DNA of 64,000 nt. It comes from Cryptomeria japonica (lineage: Eukaryota; Streptophyta; Pinopsida; Cupressales; Cupressaceae). Location of the stretch: assembly GCF_030272615.1 (NCBI RefSeq), contig NC_081405.1, positions 315,168,541 through 315,232,540 of the forward strand, written 5' to 3'. Every line of letters starts with the position of its first letter. Within the stretch, counting starts at the first letter, position 1. This document shows positions 40,180-51,170 of the stretch, piece by piece. The translations under genes were made by a program, and so were the position numbers. The notes under the pieces were generated by a model, which had not been told where the DNA came from, made no database searches, and saw only the letters and a program-made list of their open reading frames with translations.

Positions 40180-43100
40180 TCAATTAATGTCAACTGAGTG
40201 TAGTTCTTTGCTCGATCCCTGTAATCGGTTGGTTACAATATGATATAGATCTGCTAGTGCAAAATTCAAGCTGTTAGTGAACCTTTCACTATCCTTTAAT
40301 GTTGCTTCTATGCTTTGGATGGTACTGGTGAGTATGTGCATTTTCTCTTCCGGTGTCTTAAGTCCTAGAACAAGAGCCTTTGAAATCTCTTTTCTCAAAG
40401 AGATGAGGATGTCTAGTTTCAGACCTAATCTACATTTGAGTTCCTTAGCCTTAAACTTTAATCTCTCCTTATCTTTTTCAAATTTTTTAGTTTTCTCTTC
40501 AAAGCCTGCAATTTCCTGCTCTATTATTGATATGGGTTCTGATGAACCTATTAGATTATCAGCAATATCATTTATTTCCTTTTGTGCTCTGCTGATCTCT
40601 TTATCTATGTCCTCTGTCAAAATGATAGTTTTGCATGAATCCCTGTACAATTTCTTGAAATCCATTATTGTCTTTCCTAGTGCTGGTAATAATGTATCGA
40701 TGTGTTCCTTGCATCTCTTTATTGACTCTTCAAATAATTTTTCTTTCTCTTTATTCATTTTCTCACTGAAAGTCTCCTCATTAATTTGATCAACTATTAG
40801 TAGATTGTCGATTGTGTATTTAGACAATGTGTCTAATTGGCTCAAAGAATCTTTATTTTCCACATTGCACTTGGGTGCAATCAACTTCAAAATTGGTATG
40901 GTATCATCAATTGCCTTATATGCAAGTGCATTGCAATCTGTTATTTTCTTGATTGAGTCTAGAAATACCTCTGTTACATTGGTTGGTCTAAATTTTGTTA
41001 AGGAGGAACCAAATGATTGTCCAATTGCCTTAACAATTTGCAATCCGTCGGTGTGAGTAACCTCTTTGCTTAAGGTGACCTCTGGTAGGTCAATTTGTGT
41101 CTGCGTCTCAACAAGAAAATGTTTGGGTTTCTCAGTTGTTGTCGGTGGCACTATCTCTGTATTAACCTTTACCTCATCCTTCTTCTCTTCTGATTTCTCA
41201 GTGTGTACCTCTGTAAGTTTCTCTGAGCTTTCCACTGTCGATTTCTTTGATTGTGTCTCAGTGTTTTCTACCAGTTTCTCTATATGTACCTCTGAACTGT
41301 CTACTACCAGTATCTCAATAGATTTTATTGTGTTATCAGTAGCCGGTTTCTCAGTAGGTTTTTCAGTGTGTACATCAGTGGTATCTGTCTTTCAAGTATC
41401 CAGGGGATCAGTTGATTGTTCAGTTTGTTGCTCAGCCCCAATTTCAATATTTCCAACTGTGTCCTCAACATTTGTCTCAACTGTAATGTTTTTGTTGGTG
41501 GCTCAGTTACCACATCTCTCTTCTCAGTGGTTTCCTTATCAACCACAATGTTAACCTCTTGTGTATCAATATTCATAGTAGACAACACCTCTAAATTAGG
41601 ATTGGTGTCTTCATGTGTTGTTTCTATACTCTCAACATTTTTTGTTACCGGTGGTGTATCAACTGTTTGTGCCAGTGGAGTATCAGAAGGAGGTGGGGGC
41701 AAGTTACCTGTTACTTTTATGCTTGGGTGACCACCTACCTTGCCTTTACCTTTATCCTTATCCTTTTGATAGACTCTATAGGTTTATGGTTGTTTAAGCT
41801 CTTCTTTCTTTTCCTTCTCCACAAAGAAAATATCCCATTTGTCTATTGTTTCTTCAGATATCTCATTTACTCTGCCATCCATTAATGCTACATGCCGGTG
41901 ACCAATAGAAAATAATGTCTGGTTTGCCTCACTTATCAGTTCATCAATTTCTTCTATTGAATTCATTGGGTGAACTACAAGTAGTTTTTCTACCTTAATC
42001 TTCTTGTCTACTTCCACAATTTCTAATCTTTTTGCTTCTAATCTTCTGTACAAGTCACTTGGTAGATCATCTACAACTTTTATCAAAAATTTCTTGTATA
42101 TGTCTAAGTGTAAAATAACACTGTTTTCTATACTTTCCTTTCCTTCATTTGAAAATGTATTATACAACTTGCTAACATTTGACAAGTTTCCATCTTTAGT
42201 TATCTCATTCAAAAGATTATCAAGTGGAGGGATAACTTGTTTTACCTTCTTCCTAGGTGTCATCTTCTTTGTCGAAGGCCTTACTGCCTGTTGTTTTTGT
42301 CTTGTTCTCTTGGGTGCAGGAGAGGGTACTGGTAAAGGTTTTCTTTTTCTTTCTACCCTTTTGAATTATGTTGGTATTTCACTATCAGAGGAGGTAGCAA
42401 CCGGTGAAAGATGTACTTCTAGTTGTAACCCTTCCAATTCACTTTCCTTAATACTAGTTTTATTCAATATATCTTCCTTGATTTCTTTTGCTTGTCTTGT
42501 TGCTTTTCTAATTGTTTGTTTTGTTTTCTTTATTCGTTTCAGTGATTGAACTTTTCTTTCAATAGTTTCTGTATTTCCAAATACTTTTTCCGTTGGTTCT
42601 TTAGGAGCTTCAAGGAAGGATTTTGCATATGTTTCTATTATGTTCTCATCTGCCTCATAACCCATTTCAGTTACCCAAACTATTCTTGAAACCACTGCCT
42701 CCATCCAAATTTCATCCTTCTTAATAACAAAACATATCTCCTTTTAGTATTTGTCAACTATGGCTTGAGATAGTCTTATCCTAGTCTTCATTCTAGCCTT
42801 TAGTACCTGAAAGTGTTCAATTATGTTCTTCTCCGTGTCATCTCCCATGTTGTTAAGAATATTTAAAAGTTGTTTTCCTACCGGTATGTCAAAACCAAAT
42901 TCCTTTCTGCCTATACTGGGTACTTCCTTGGTGATATACAGCAATAGACATACAAGTAAGTTTCCAAATCTGAATGTGCCTTTCTTGTCACCCTTAATTT
43001 TCTTCAAATTGTCAATTAGTTCATCTTTTAACCATTCACATACGTCAATCTTTGCATTATTGTTTACCATGTCATAAGCACTCTTGATACACAAACTAGA

Positions 43101-43857
43101 AACAGAGTTTAATCTGTTGGAATGTGCCTTTCTTGTCACCCTTAATTTTCTTCAAATTGTCAATTAGTTCATCTTTTAACCATTCACATATGTCAATCTT
43201 TGCATTATTGTTTACCATGTCATAAGCACTCTTGATACACAAACTAGAAACAGAGTTTAATCTGTTGGCATGTGTAGCTTTGTATCCAAAAATCGTTCTA
43301 ATGAATCTTACATTGATATCCTTCACATCATTGACTCTTAAGGATCTCTTGTCATAGGTTGCACCAGTTAGGGTCATTACAGTGTTGTTTGGAACCTTTT
43401 TAGTCTTAGCAGGCCTACTACCAGTGGAAGGTAATCCTGTCACTACCCTAACTGCTTCTTTTGTTATCTTATGAATGGAATCTAACCAAAAGAACTCCCC
43501 ATGAACTCTGCTCAATACAATTCTAACTTCTTTGGGAAAATCAGGTATACTAAGAATCTCCGCAAAACCTAGGGTTTCAATTATCTTGTGTTCCAATTTC
43601 ACATTACCAATTTCATCACATACTACTATCCTATACATGTTCATAATCTCATCATTACCAAGTTCTTCAATATGACAATGTATGTAAATCTTAGGGTTCT
43701 CAACATATACAACTCCTTTGGGTATTTTAGAAAATGCTCCTAAGGTATCATCCTACTTTGCTACTTTGGGAATGATTTTAAATATGAGCCTAGGGCGTTT
43801 AATCACTTCAATTATAGTAGGGTTTGCAATGAATTCAGGTGCAGAGGAGGAAGCCAT
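40180..43857 (-). pseudogene. Copia-2 additional ORF, ~1200 codons, function unknown
   Basis: Starts at ATG 43857 (MASSSAPEFIANPTIIEVIK) and proceeds leftward to a stop at 40180. It is broken by an early in-frame stop (near 43753), a 148-bp frameshifting duplication (42972-43267), and a few further stops (near 42742, 42365, 41783, 41395 and 41237-41320). N-terminal globular region: FPKEVRIVLSRVHGEFFWLD, then KITKEAVRVVTGLPSTGSRP and VNVRFIRTIFGYK-type motifs. Middle: VCLLLYITKEVPSIGRKEFG and basic segments (RKRKPLPVPSPAPKRTRQK). C-terminal 350 residues: long coiled coil (ISIIEQEIAGFEEKTKKFEK). Not polymerase, integrase or envelope-like: no signal peptide or membrane segment seen. Size and position suggest a protein the element once needed, perhaps for particle assembly or transport, but that is conjecture. 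Confidence 0.75.
42972..43267. repeat. 148-bp tandem duplication inside the copia-2 ORF
   Basis: 42972-43119 and 43120-43267 are nearly identical (one visible change, ACGTC to ATGTC). 148 is not a multiple of three, so the duplication shifts the frame. It occurred after the ORF stopped being selected, or was the killing event. Confidence 0.95.
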
Positions 43858-44160
43858 TGTATAAATACCTTAATCTGCCTTTAGGTTTTGAATGCTTGAC
43901 TGATTTGCTTCACTTCTCGCAGTGGATGCCTTCACTCGGATTTTTTGTGCTCTCAGGAATTTGAATGCTCGGTGAATGAAAAAGAGTGAAAAACACTTGC
44001 TTTATAATGTCATTTCCTTCAACTACCACATTAAATGCCTGTCGGTTAAGTGAAACTTAACACATCTGTCAGTAAAGAAGTATTTCAACTTCTTACCATC
44101 AACCGAGGGTAAACTAGCATGTTTTTCAATTAGTTGCCATACCCCCAAAAGGATTTCTTT
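43858..44160 (-). other. Copia-2 spacer between the two ORFs
   Basis: About 300 bases without an open frame. AT-rich. Contains TCACTTCTCGCAGTGGATG near 43910. It separates the zinc-knuckle ORF from the ATG of the additional ORF and could hold a second promoter or splice acceptor, for which I have no direct evidence. Confidence 0.4.
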
Positions 44161-45245
44161 TTAGTTAGATGAAGAATCTCCTACCAGTGGAGTGATACTT
44201 TGTTCTACCAGTGAAGGAATAGTTTCATTTACATTCTGATCTGACTTTCTAATCCATTGTTTTGAAAATTCTTGCTTTACTTCTTCAACCTTCTCTTTAC
44301 CTTTCAAATTGAGTCCTTTGTTATTTACCGATGATGCCTTACTTCTATAAAAAATTTCAATATGTCTAATTTTGTCACAAGCATAACAAGTCACATTATT
44401 TTTTTGAATAGATTTTCCATATCCTATGCTGGTATGTGTTCTGCATTGATTAGATAAGTGTTCAAATCTTCCACAAACATAACATCTTACATTCATTCTG
44501 CAATTTTCTAAGTTATGACCAATTTTGTTGCATTTAGAACATTGACCGGTGGGTGCATTAGTGTTCAGATAGTTTCTTGATCTGCATTGATTTGCTTTAT
44601 GACTATATTTGTTATAGTTAAAGCATTTCCCATTAAATTTGTAAGCATTAGGTTGTCTTACCAGTTTATTGTGATCATGATTGTTTGCAGTATCGGAGCT
44701 TTCACCAACTTCAAAGCCAAGGCCATTAGTATCTCCATCAAGTTTCTGATTTTTCAACATGTTATCAAGTTCCTCTAAACTTTTCTTGAATTTCTCTTTG
44801 TGTTGATTGCAGCAGCCAACTCATTTTCCAAGATTCCCTTTTGTCTCATGAGTTCAGTTCTATCATTTTGTGTATGCATCAGATCTATCTTCAACATATC
44901 ATTTTCATGACTGGGTCTTGTGTTTTCATTTCCAGCATCATTTAGTATTCTAACCAAGTCATCTTCATTCTTCTTCTTGTCTTCAATGTCTTTACAAAAC
45001 CTCATAGTACTATTTTCTTGTCTCAACTTGTTCACAAGGTCATTAAGAGTTTCTTTTTCACCATCATCATTCTGCATCTTCTCAAAAAGTTCTCTTCTTT
45101 TGTTCCTAGCAATAGTGAGATGTTTTTGAAGTCCTTTTATGATTTCCTATGCAGTCTTCAGATCATCTTCAAGTTTGATAATCTTCAACTTTTCTACATC
45201 ATAATTTGAAAGAGTTGTTTCCAATTTCTTTCTCAAGTTTTCCAT
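44161..45245 (-). pseudogene. Copia-2 Gag-like protein: coiled coil plus four zinc knuckles
   Basis: A possible start is ATG 45245 (MENLRKKLETTLSNYDVEKL). The first 150 residues are a charged coiled coil (NKLRQENSTMRFCKDIEDKK, DRTELMRQKGILENELAAAI), interrupted by stops near 45148 and 44772. Then follow four tandem CCHC-type units: CFNYNKYSHKANQC, CSKCNKIGHNLENC, CYVCGRFEHLSNQC and CYACDKIRHIEIFY. Units 2 and 3 keep all four ligands. Unit 1 lacks the second Cys and unit 4 the last. No capsid domain (UBN2 or DUF4219 type) is present, so this is at most the nucleocapsid half of Gag. Confidence 0.8.
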
Positions 45246-45303
45246 CTGTACTAGTGTCAAAATCTCCCTCAATTTGTTAGGCTTTTGAAAATAGAGGGCC
45301 AGG

Positions 45304-45316
45304 CTCTGATACCAAT
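45304..45316 (-). other. Copia-2 primer-binding site
   Basis: Minus-strand ATTGGTATCAGAGCC follows the 5' LTR end (…CCTAACA) after two bases. Complement of initiator tRNA-Met. Confidence 0.95.
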
Positions 45317-46104
45317 TGTTAGGATTCCCAAAGATACTAAGAGGGGGGGTGAATCAGTATCTTGCCGGTATATGGATTTTCTTAACTTATTAAATAAATT
45401 GCATTCCAAAATAGTGTACCCGTAAACCAAAATTAATGCAGTAAATAACAACAATAAGCACAACATAGAAAGCACACCATAACACAATATTTTTGGCATG
45501 GAAACCCGGTGTGGGAAAAACCTCAGCGGTATTTGTGACCCACAATATTCGCTCACTGGCCAATAAGTGAATATTACTTACAGAATGTGTGCCTGCACAT
45601 GCAAGGAGGCCAACTGCCTAGAGTTCACTACTCAATTATAAAAAGGAAGTCTCGCTGACTTACAAAATGGATTATAGAAATCCAATGTGATGTAGTGCTA
45701 CAAAAAGCATCTGCTATGCCAGGTTCAATACCGGTTTAAGCTCTTGCAATAACCATAAACCTTACTCCAAAATTTTCCTTAATATTCGCAAATAATATCC
45801 ATCTATGTCATATACATATATCTCCTACAAAATGTTCTACAAGATCTCATACTTATATATGAGTCTTATTACAATATGCCTTGTCGGCTTACAAAAAGAT
45901 ATTACAATTAAATACATTATGCAATAAACAAAATCCTGTCAGCCAAGGTGTCGATAATCATCTTTGCCATTGCCGGTAAGCTATCTGTTGGTGTAGAGTC
46001 TGTCAGTGTTGGTTCCTGTCGGTGCCATATGATTGTAATGTTGCCATCAATGAAAATACCTTCAATCACCTACAATTTCTCATTGGAATGTGCATTTTCC
46101 AACA
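45317..46104 (-). repeat. Copia-2 5' LTR
   Basis: 788 bp, partner of 39189-39977. Minus-strand TATA box at 45852-45861 (CTTATATATG on the plus strand). Confidence 0.95.
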
Positions 46105-46109
46105 AGAAG
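46105..46109. other. Right target-site duplication of copia-2
   Basis: AGAAG, identical to 39184-39188. Confidence 0.92.
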
Positions 46110-47259
46110 GGGGTAAGAGATCCATTGACAATAACCGACAGTGAAGGAGTAGAGATCAACTGGGAGATCATCTGAATCACTCTCTCACCAAATCCGAAAG
46201 CTTTGACAATATTGAGAAGAAAGCACCAATCCACCCGATCATAAGACTTTGACATGTCAAGTTTCATCAGGAACCCTTAGTTTTTGGATACTTCCAGGGA
46301 CTGAATAACATCATGAACTGATATGATGGAATCCAAAATATGCCTACCAAGAATGAATTCAATCTGTTGAGGAGAAATAATATCCAGAAGAATGGAGAGC
46401 AATCTAAGGGTGAGAACCTTAAATATGATCTTTTAAATGGAATTGCACAGACTAATCAGTCTGAAAAGCTCCATAGAGTCAGCTCCTAGGGTCTTAGGGA
46501 TAAGGACCAAAAATTTGGCATTGATTTCTTTCAAAAGCATCTTAGAACCAAAGAATTATTTAACAGGTACCCTTAACAATGTCCTGACTGATGATATGCT
46601 AAAACAGATGAAAGAAGAACATCAAGAAACCATCCGAGCCAAAGGATTTATTAACTTCAAAGGAAAATACAACATGGTTAATCTTAACATCAGAAGGGAT
46701 AACACAGATAAAATCATTCTGGTCTCTCCCAGTCATCTTCGGGATAGCAAAAAGGAATAAATCTTGGTTGCTTTTGTCTAGATTGCAATACGTCGATAAT
46801 AGAGAAGAGAAGTAGGATCTAGCTTCCTTTTTTATTTCATCTTCCTCAAAGGACAGAGTCTCCTCTATGGACATTTTAGATATCCTATTGGCCACCTTAT
46901 GCTTCATGGCAGTGATATGAAAGAATATTGTATTGTTATCACCTTCCTTAAGCCATAGAGATTGGTAATGCTGCTTCTAGAATATCTCTTCTTTTTTAAT
47001 GATATTTAGATAATATCTCATTCTTAGAAGTGATAGAGACCTCACTATACCCATTAGCTTGGATTTTGGCCTGAATATCCTTAAGATCAAGTTGGATCGC
47101 AGATTTAGAGGCAAAAATGTCACCAAAAACTTTCTTATTCCATCTCTTAATGTTTTCCTTAACATTCCTTAACTTTTTGGCCACCTGGAACATGGAAGAT
47201 CCCTCCATCGAAATGTTCCACCAATCTTTGATAGCTTCTTTAGGCTTGGGGTGGGTCAT
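46105..47259 (-). pseudogene. LINE-2 linker and RT up to motif A (upstream half)
   Basis: Leftward from 47259: a linker (KDWWNISMEGSSMFQVAKKL, IKRWNKKVFGDIFASKSAIQ), the conserved SLWLKEGDNNTIFFH motif, the region before RT (EEARSYFSSLL-like) and fingers (NKSFGSDGFLMFFFHLF; ALIPK- and SLCNSI-like segments). Motif A is GFLMKLDMSKSYDRVDW near 46240. The frame then reads MISQLISTPSLSVIVNGSLT to the copia-2 border. Multiple stops. Confidence 0.85.
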
Positions 47260-47269
47260 TTTTTTTTTT

Positions 47270-47990
47270 TAAATCTGAAGGGGAAATTTCTCCTTCCAGA
47301 GATGGGGTCTACAACAAAAGAAATCAGATAGTGGTCTGAACCAATTTGAGGAAATGTATTTAAGGAACAGGTTTAATGATTGAACCAATCGTTAGAGATA
47401 AGGGCCCTGTCAAGTCTCACCTAGATGAGATCAGAGTCGATTCTTCTATTAGTCCAAGTAAAATTAGCACCTTGCAGATCCACGTCATGAAGCACCTGAT
47501 TATCAATGAAATTCATCAAGTCCATCCTACTATCAAGCTGAGAAGGAATCCCCCCAAATTTCTCATTCTCTTTGAGGGGAGTATTAAAGTCTTCCATCAC
47601 CAGCCAACCTTTGGAGTTGAACTGAGATCTGATTGAATCTAACTTTTTCCAGAATCTACATCTTCCAAGTTTAGAATTCGATGCATAGATATTATATAAA
47701 AGCCAAGTAGTCCCATCTTTAATATTATGAAATATAACAAACATCATATTATTGTCAATCCAAACAATATTTACCTAGACATGCTGAAGGTTCCAAAAGA
47801 GAGCAATACCTCTAGAGGCATCATCCAAGCTACCCCCAAAAACCCCACAGTTCTTAAACACTTTGATTCTTTCCACTTTATCCTTAGGAATTTTAGTTTC
47901 TTGAATCTAAACAATATCGAGTTTACTATCCTTGACTAAGTTCCTGAATATTTCTTGTTTATGCAGAACATTGAGTCTGTGAATGTTTCA
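47270..47990 (-). pseudogene. LINE-2 endonuclease (APE type)
   Basis: Nicks target DNA to start reverse transcription. Motifs leftward: LDIV-stop-IQETKI (QETK with the catalytic Glu), GIALFWN, WLLYNIYASNSKLGRCRFWK, GWLVMEDFNTPL (the usual GDFN has become EDFN), GANFTWTNRR, then VRLDRALIS and GSDHYLI (catalytic SDH). At least four in-frame stops. Order and spacing are those of plant L1 elements, directly before the RT linker. Confidence 0.87.
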
Positions 47991-47999
47991 TGAAATGAT

Positions 48000-49690
48000 T
48001 TTTATAATCGTTTAAAACAACATACCTCATGGATGGTCAACTTGGTATCATCCGCTATATTCTTGATAGCTTCCAACTCCCTCATTTGAGTAGATCTGAT
48101 CTCCTTCCTGGCATTAATGGATTTGAACCTACATCAGCTTTGGTCCTCCCCTTGGTTTTCATAGGAGTTGTCTAGGGTGTAGATTTGGGGCCCTTTTTTC
48201 GTGCCTGCTTTTTGTTTGTAACATCATTGATCTGGATTTCATCATTCCATAGGGTTCTGGGAAGGAGATTTTTTCAAAGAATCAATTTTTCCTTCTTCAT
48301 CTCCCCATTTAGAGCTAATATTGAGAAGAGAAGTTGTTGGTGACAATGGAAAATTGGATTTAACATACTCGTTCTAGGATTCAGAAGATGAAATTCCATG
48401 AAAAATATTACATTGTTGGGCATCTTCAAAGCTGGGATAAGGCTCCTCATTATTCGAGTCCTTGGAAACAGAGTTTGATTCCTCCTCCATATTGTTAGCA
48501 TGTAGAACAACATGGATTTAACCTTCCTTCGGGTCTTCATCGTTCTTCTCATCATAGTTAAGGCTAAGCTTTTCTCCTTCGTCAAATGTGGCCTAGTTGC
48601 CTTCGAGATCTTCCTTCTTAGATTCCTCGATATAAGTCTTATTATCATTTTCCTTTTAAACAAAGGTGTCAGGAACAATGGCATTTTGGATCTTTTTTTT
48701 CTTCTTCTTAGTATTTTTAGCTTTCCACTGCAACCTCTTATCTTTTCTGGCTTTCTTCTTTTCTGCTTGCAGGGGGCATTTCTTGGCAATATGTCCATCT
48801 TTTTTAAAATGGAAACATGCAAAAGGAACGCTCTCATATTATAACGATTGGATCCATTTCCAAACTCTAGAGTTAATCTCAATGGAGAGAAGCATACTCA
48901 TTTCTTGAGAGACACCCACGTAAATTCTTGCATAGGTAATTCATCTTCTGGTAGTTGTAGTGGGATCAATGGAGAGGAGTTCACCAAAGGAACAGGCCAA
49001 ACCATTAAAGACATCTTCAACCCAAAATTCTAGGAGCAGACCCAAGATTCTTACCCAAATAGGTACCTAATAAAAGGAGGGAGCATTAAGATCTAGCAAT
49101 GGCGACCACTCCTGAAGCGCAAAACAAGTTTTCCCAATCACCCAAGGACCACCACAAAGAATCTTAGTCATATCTTCTTCACATGAAAAGTTAAGGGAAA
49201 GATCTCCTTTCAGTGTACCTGTAATCTCTACCTATCCCTTAAGAACCCATTTTTTTATAGCATACTCCCTAACCACATCAATATTAGGTCTATGACCCAG
49301 AAATTTACCAACCAGAGTTAGGGCCAACAAAATAATATTGTGCTTGATAACCGCATCTAGGACTTCAATAGAAAATTTCCCTTTCTCGGGGTCATAAATA
49401 TTGCAAACCTCAGGGATAGAAGACTTCCTACATGGTTTGACACCAAACAGAGAGGACCAGGGGTGAGATGTGTCCACTCGAATGGGCCCCTTTCTTGAGA
49501 AATCTCCATCATGTGTCATTCCTCCTCAACCCGGATCCAAGGGTTTGTCACCCCCTTATGGGTCCCCGATGACTAGATCCTTTCCATCCTCTTGAGGATC
49601 TGTAGTCTCAGGAGGTTCGCGTGATCCATCCTTACCACTAGCATCCTAGATTGTAGGGCTAGCATAGGGTTTCCTGCCTAAATAATATTT
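48000..49690 (-). pseudogene. LINE-2 ORF1 (DUF4283-like, RNA-binding)
   Basis: ORF1 binds the element RNA. From 49519: HPWSSLFGVKPCRK, LALTLVGKFLGHRPNIDVVR and IKKWVLKG form the DUF4283-like start. After a stop, about 49040-49230 continues (GDLSLNFSCEEDMTKILCGG, PWVIGKTCFALQEW). A zinc knuckle follows near 48800 as ACFHFKKDGHIAKKC, where the second Cys of CCHC is Phe. A Lys/Arg-rich tail (KKKARKDKRLQWKAKN) and an acidic Ser-rich end follow. Several stops and frameshifts. The 5' boundary near 49690 is approximate. Confidence 0.75.
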
Positions 49691-50805
49691 GAAGTTGCTC
49701 TCCGCAACTCCATAATCATATAAATTATGGTTTAGTTGAACCTGGTGTGTTTAGATTTTTTTGGTGTATTTATGTCATTCATCATTTTGTAAAATAGTTG
49801 AACAACTAATTGATTGAATAGAGCTCAAACTTGAAACTATCAACATCATTGATAACTAAAATAGTTACTATCATAGCACAAAATGCTACACATTTAGCAA
49901 CACACTAAATTTTAGTGGCAATCTGAATCATCTTATAATGTCTTTAATTTCAATGAAAAGGTTCAAGGTTTGCAACTTACAATTAGATTGTGCATACCGC
50001 AAAATCATAGCCCTAATATGATTTGAAACACAAAATTACCTTGACTAGCTTCAACCACGTCTTGATCATTAAGTGTGCTAATAGTTTATTTCTCTTTCCC
50101 AAACCCCTCAATGTCACTCTTCAATTTGTTTGCAATGAACCAAAATATGTCTAGTACTATGAATTGTGTTTCCCACTTCTACAGCTCCCTAGCGGAAGCA
50201 TGCAGACTGGTATGTCAACCTTAGTGAATAGTTGCAGCACTATGAAAATGCTCAAGCTGATATTTGGTCTGCCATGACCCCTCCCCTTGTTCATTGACCT
50301 ACACGACACTCCCAACAATGTCACCATAGATAGTAAGTGTCTTGACAGTGTCTACGGTGAGCAAGTATGTTCTTAGCAAATACAACCAGCTTAGTACGAC
50401 CCCCAACAATTATGTATGGCTCTCAAAACCTCTTTTTACTTGACACCAATCAATCTACAACATCACTCTTTAATGTTGGAAAACAAGAATAAATACTTGT
50501 TAAAGTGTTGCGATTTCTTCCCAACTGGGCCTTCACAATCTAACTAAAACATCTATGTCGATCGAATCATTCAATGCAAATTTCTTTTTTTCTAAATTTC
50601 CTAGACTTGGTCTTTCACATGCATAATAAATGTCACACTTAAGAGATTATGTCCCCAAATGCATGAAAAGACTCCTGAATTTCTCCAAATCACCAATTCC
50701 AAGAGAACACAATTTCAAGATAGCTCAATTAGTATTTAAATCTCTTATTTATAACTCCATTTAGGCACACTTTCCAAACCACAATAAATGTGGAATAAAA
50801 GAGTG
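49691..50805. other. Unassigned AT-rich interval
   Basis: No ORF with a domain, no LTR-like border, no tandem repeat. It ends at AGTG, the possible target duplication of the foldback element. I see nothing further in it. Confidence 0.5.
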
Positions 50806-50882
50806 GGGTAAGTGCACCAGCAAGTTGAAGTACCAAAAAGGTGCCACTTTTTATCTTTTCATAAAAATGCATCATTGGCATG

Positions 50883-51170
50883 AAAAAGGTCATCCAAACC
50901 TACGGGTTGGATGCCCAAGGAAAATCCAACCCAAAGGGTTGGTATTCTCCCAAGCAAACCATTTGGCGAGTGCCAAATATGGCGCTCACCAAATGCAAAA
51001 TTTTGAATTTTCACATTTGGCACTTGAAAAAGGTCATCCAAACCTATGGGTTGGATGCCCAAGGAAAATCCAACCCAAAGGGTTGGTATTCTCCCAAGAA
51101 AACCATTTGGCGAGTGCCAAATATGGCGCTCACCAAATGCAAAATTTTGAATTTTCACATTTGGCGCTCG
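50883..51170. repeat. 144-bp tandem duplication with palindromes
   Basis: 50883-51026 and 51027-51170 are near-identical. Each carries the imperfect palindrome CATTTGGCGAGTGCC...CACCAAATG. The second copy ends with an almost perfect CACATTTGGCG CT CGCCAAATGTG hairpin (51157-51180). The right arm has only one equivalent (59700-59880). Confidence 0.92.
51160..51167 (+). promoter_or_regulatory. E2F-type motif in the left arm
   Basis: TTTGGCGC fits the E2F consensus TTTSSCGC and lies in the stem of a palindrome. Further matches in the right arm are at 59720-59727 (minus), 59774-59781 (minus) and 59820-59827 (plus). Sequence match only; binding is not shown. Confidence 0.5.

Larger units (their letters stand above)
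39189..46104 (-). mobile_element. Copia-2: non-autonomous Ty1/copia element with an additional ORF
   Basis: 6916 bp with LTRs 39189-39977 (789 bp) and 45317-46104 (788 bp) and perfect AGAAG duplications. The tRNA-iMet primer site lies beside the right LTR and the polypurine tract beside the left, so it is transcribed leftward. The interior encodes a coiled-coil plus zinc-knuckle protein (45245-44161) and then a ~1200-codon ORF (43857-40180) unrelated to Pol. No protease, integrase, RT or RNase H motif was found in any frame. LTRs are clearly more diverged than those of copia-3 by eye. Confidence 0.93.
38939..49690 (-). mobile_element. LINE-2: L1-type retrotransposon, interrupted by copia-2
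   Basis: Reads from right to left: ORF1 (DUF4283-like region, zinc knuckle, basic tail), endonuclease, linker, and RT up to motif C. The RT is split by copia-2 (39189-46104), and the frame resumes exactly at the AGAAG duplication. LINE-2 ends at 38939 against the copia-1 LTR. The RT thumb, zinc-binding region and RNase H are missing, most likely because copia-1 inserted here and its far side was later removed. Diverged from LINE-1 but of the same family type. Confidence 0.85.

Noticed and set aside
40277-42549. Plus-strand ORFs of 80-180 codons opposite the copia-2 additional ORF
   Set aside because: Antisense shadows. The minus-strand frame is longer, follows the element orientation and shows sensible protein composition.
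48274-48882. 202-codon Arg/Lys-rich minus ORF
   Set aside because: It is an out-of-frame reading of LINE-2 ORF1. The correct frame shows the zinc knuckle ACFHFKKDGHIAKKC.
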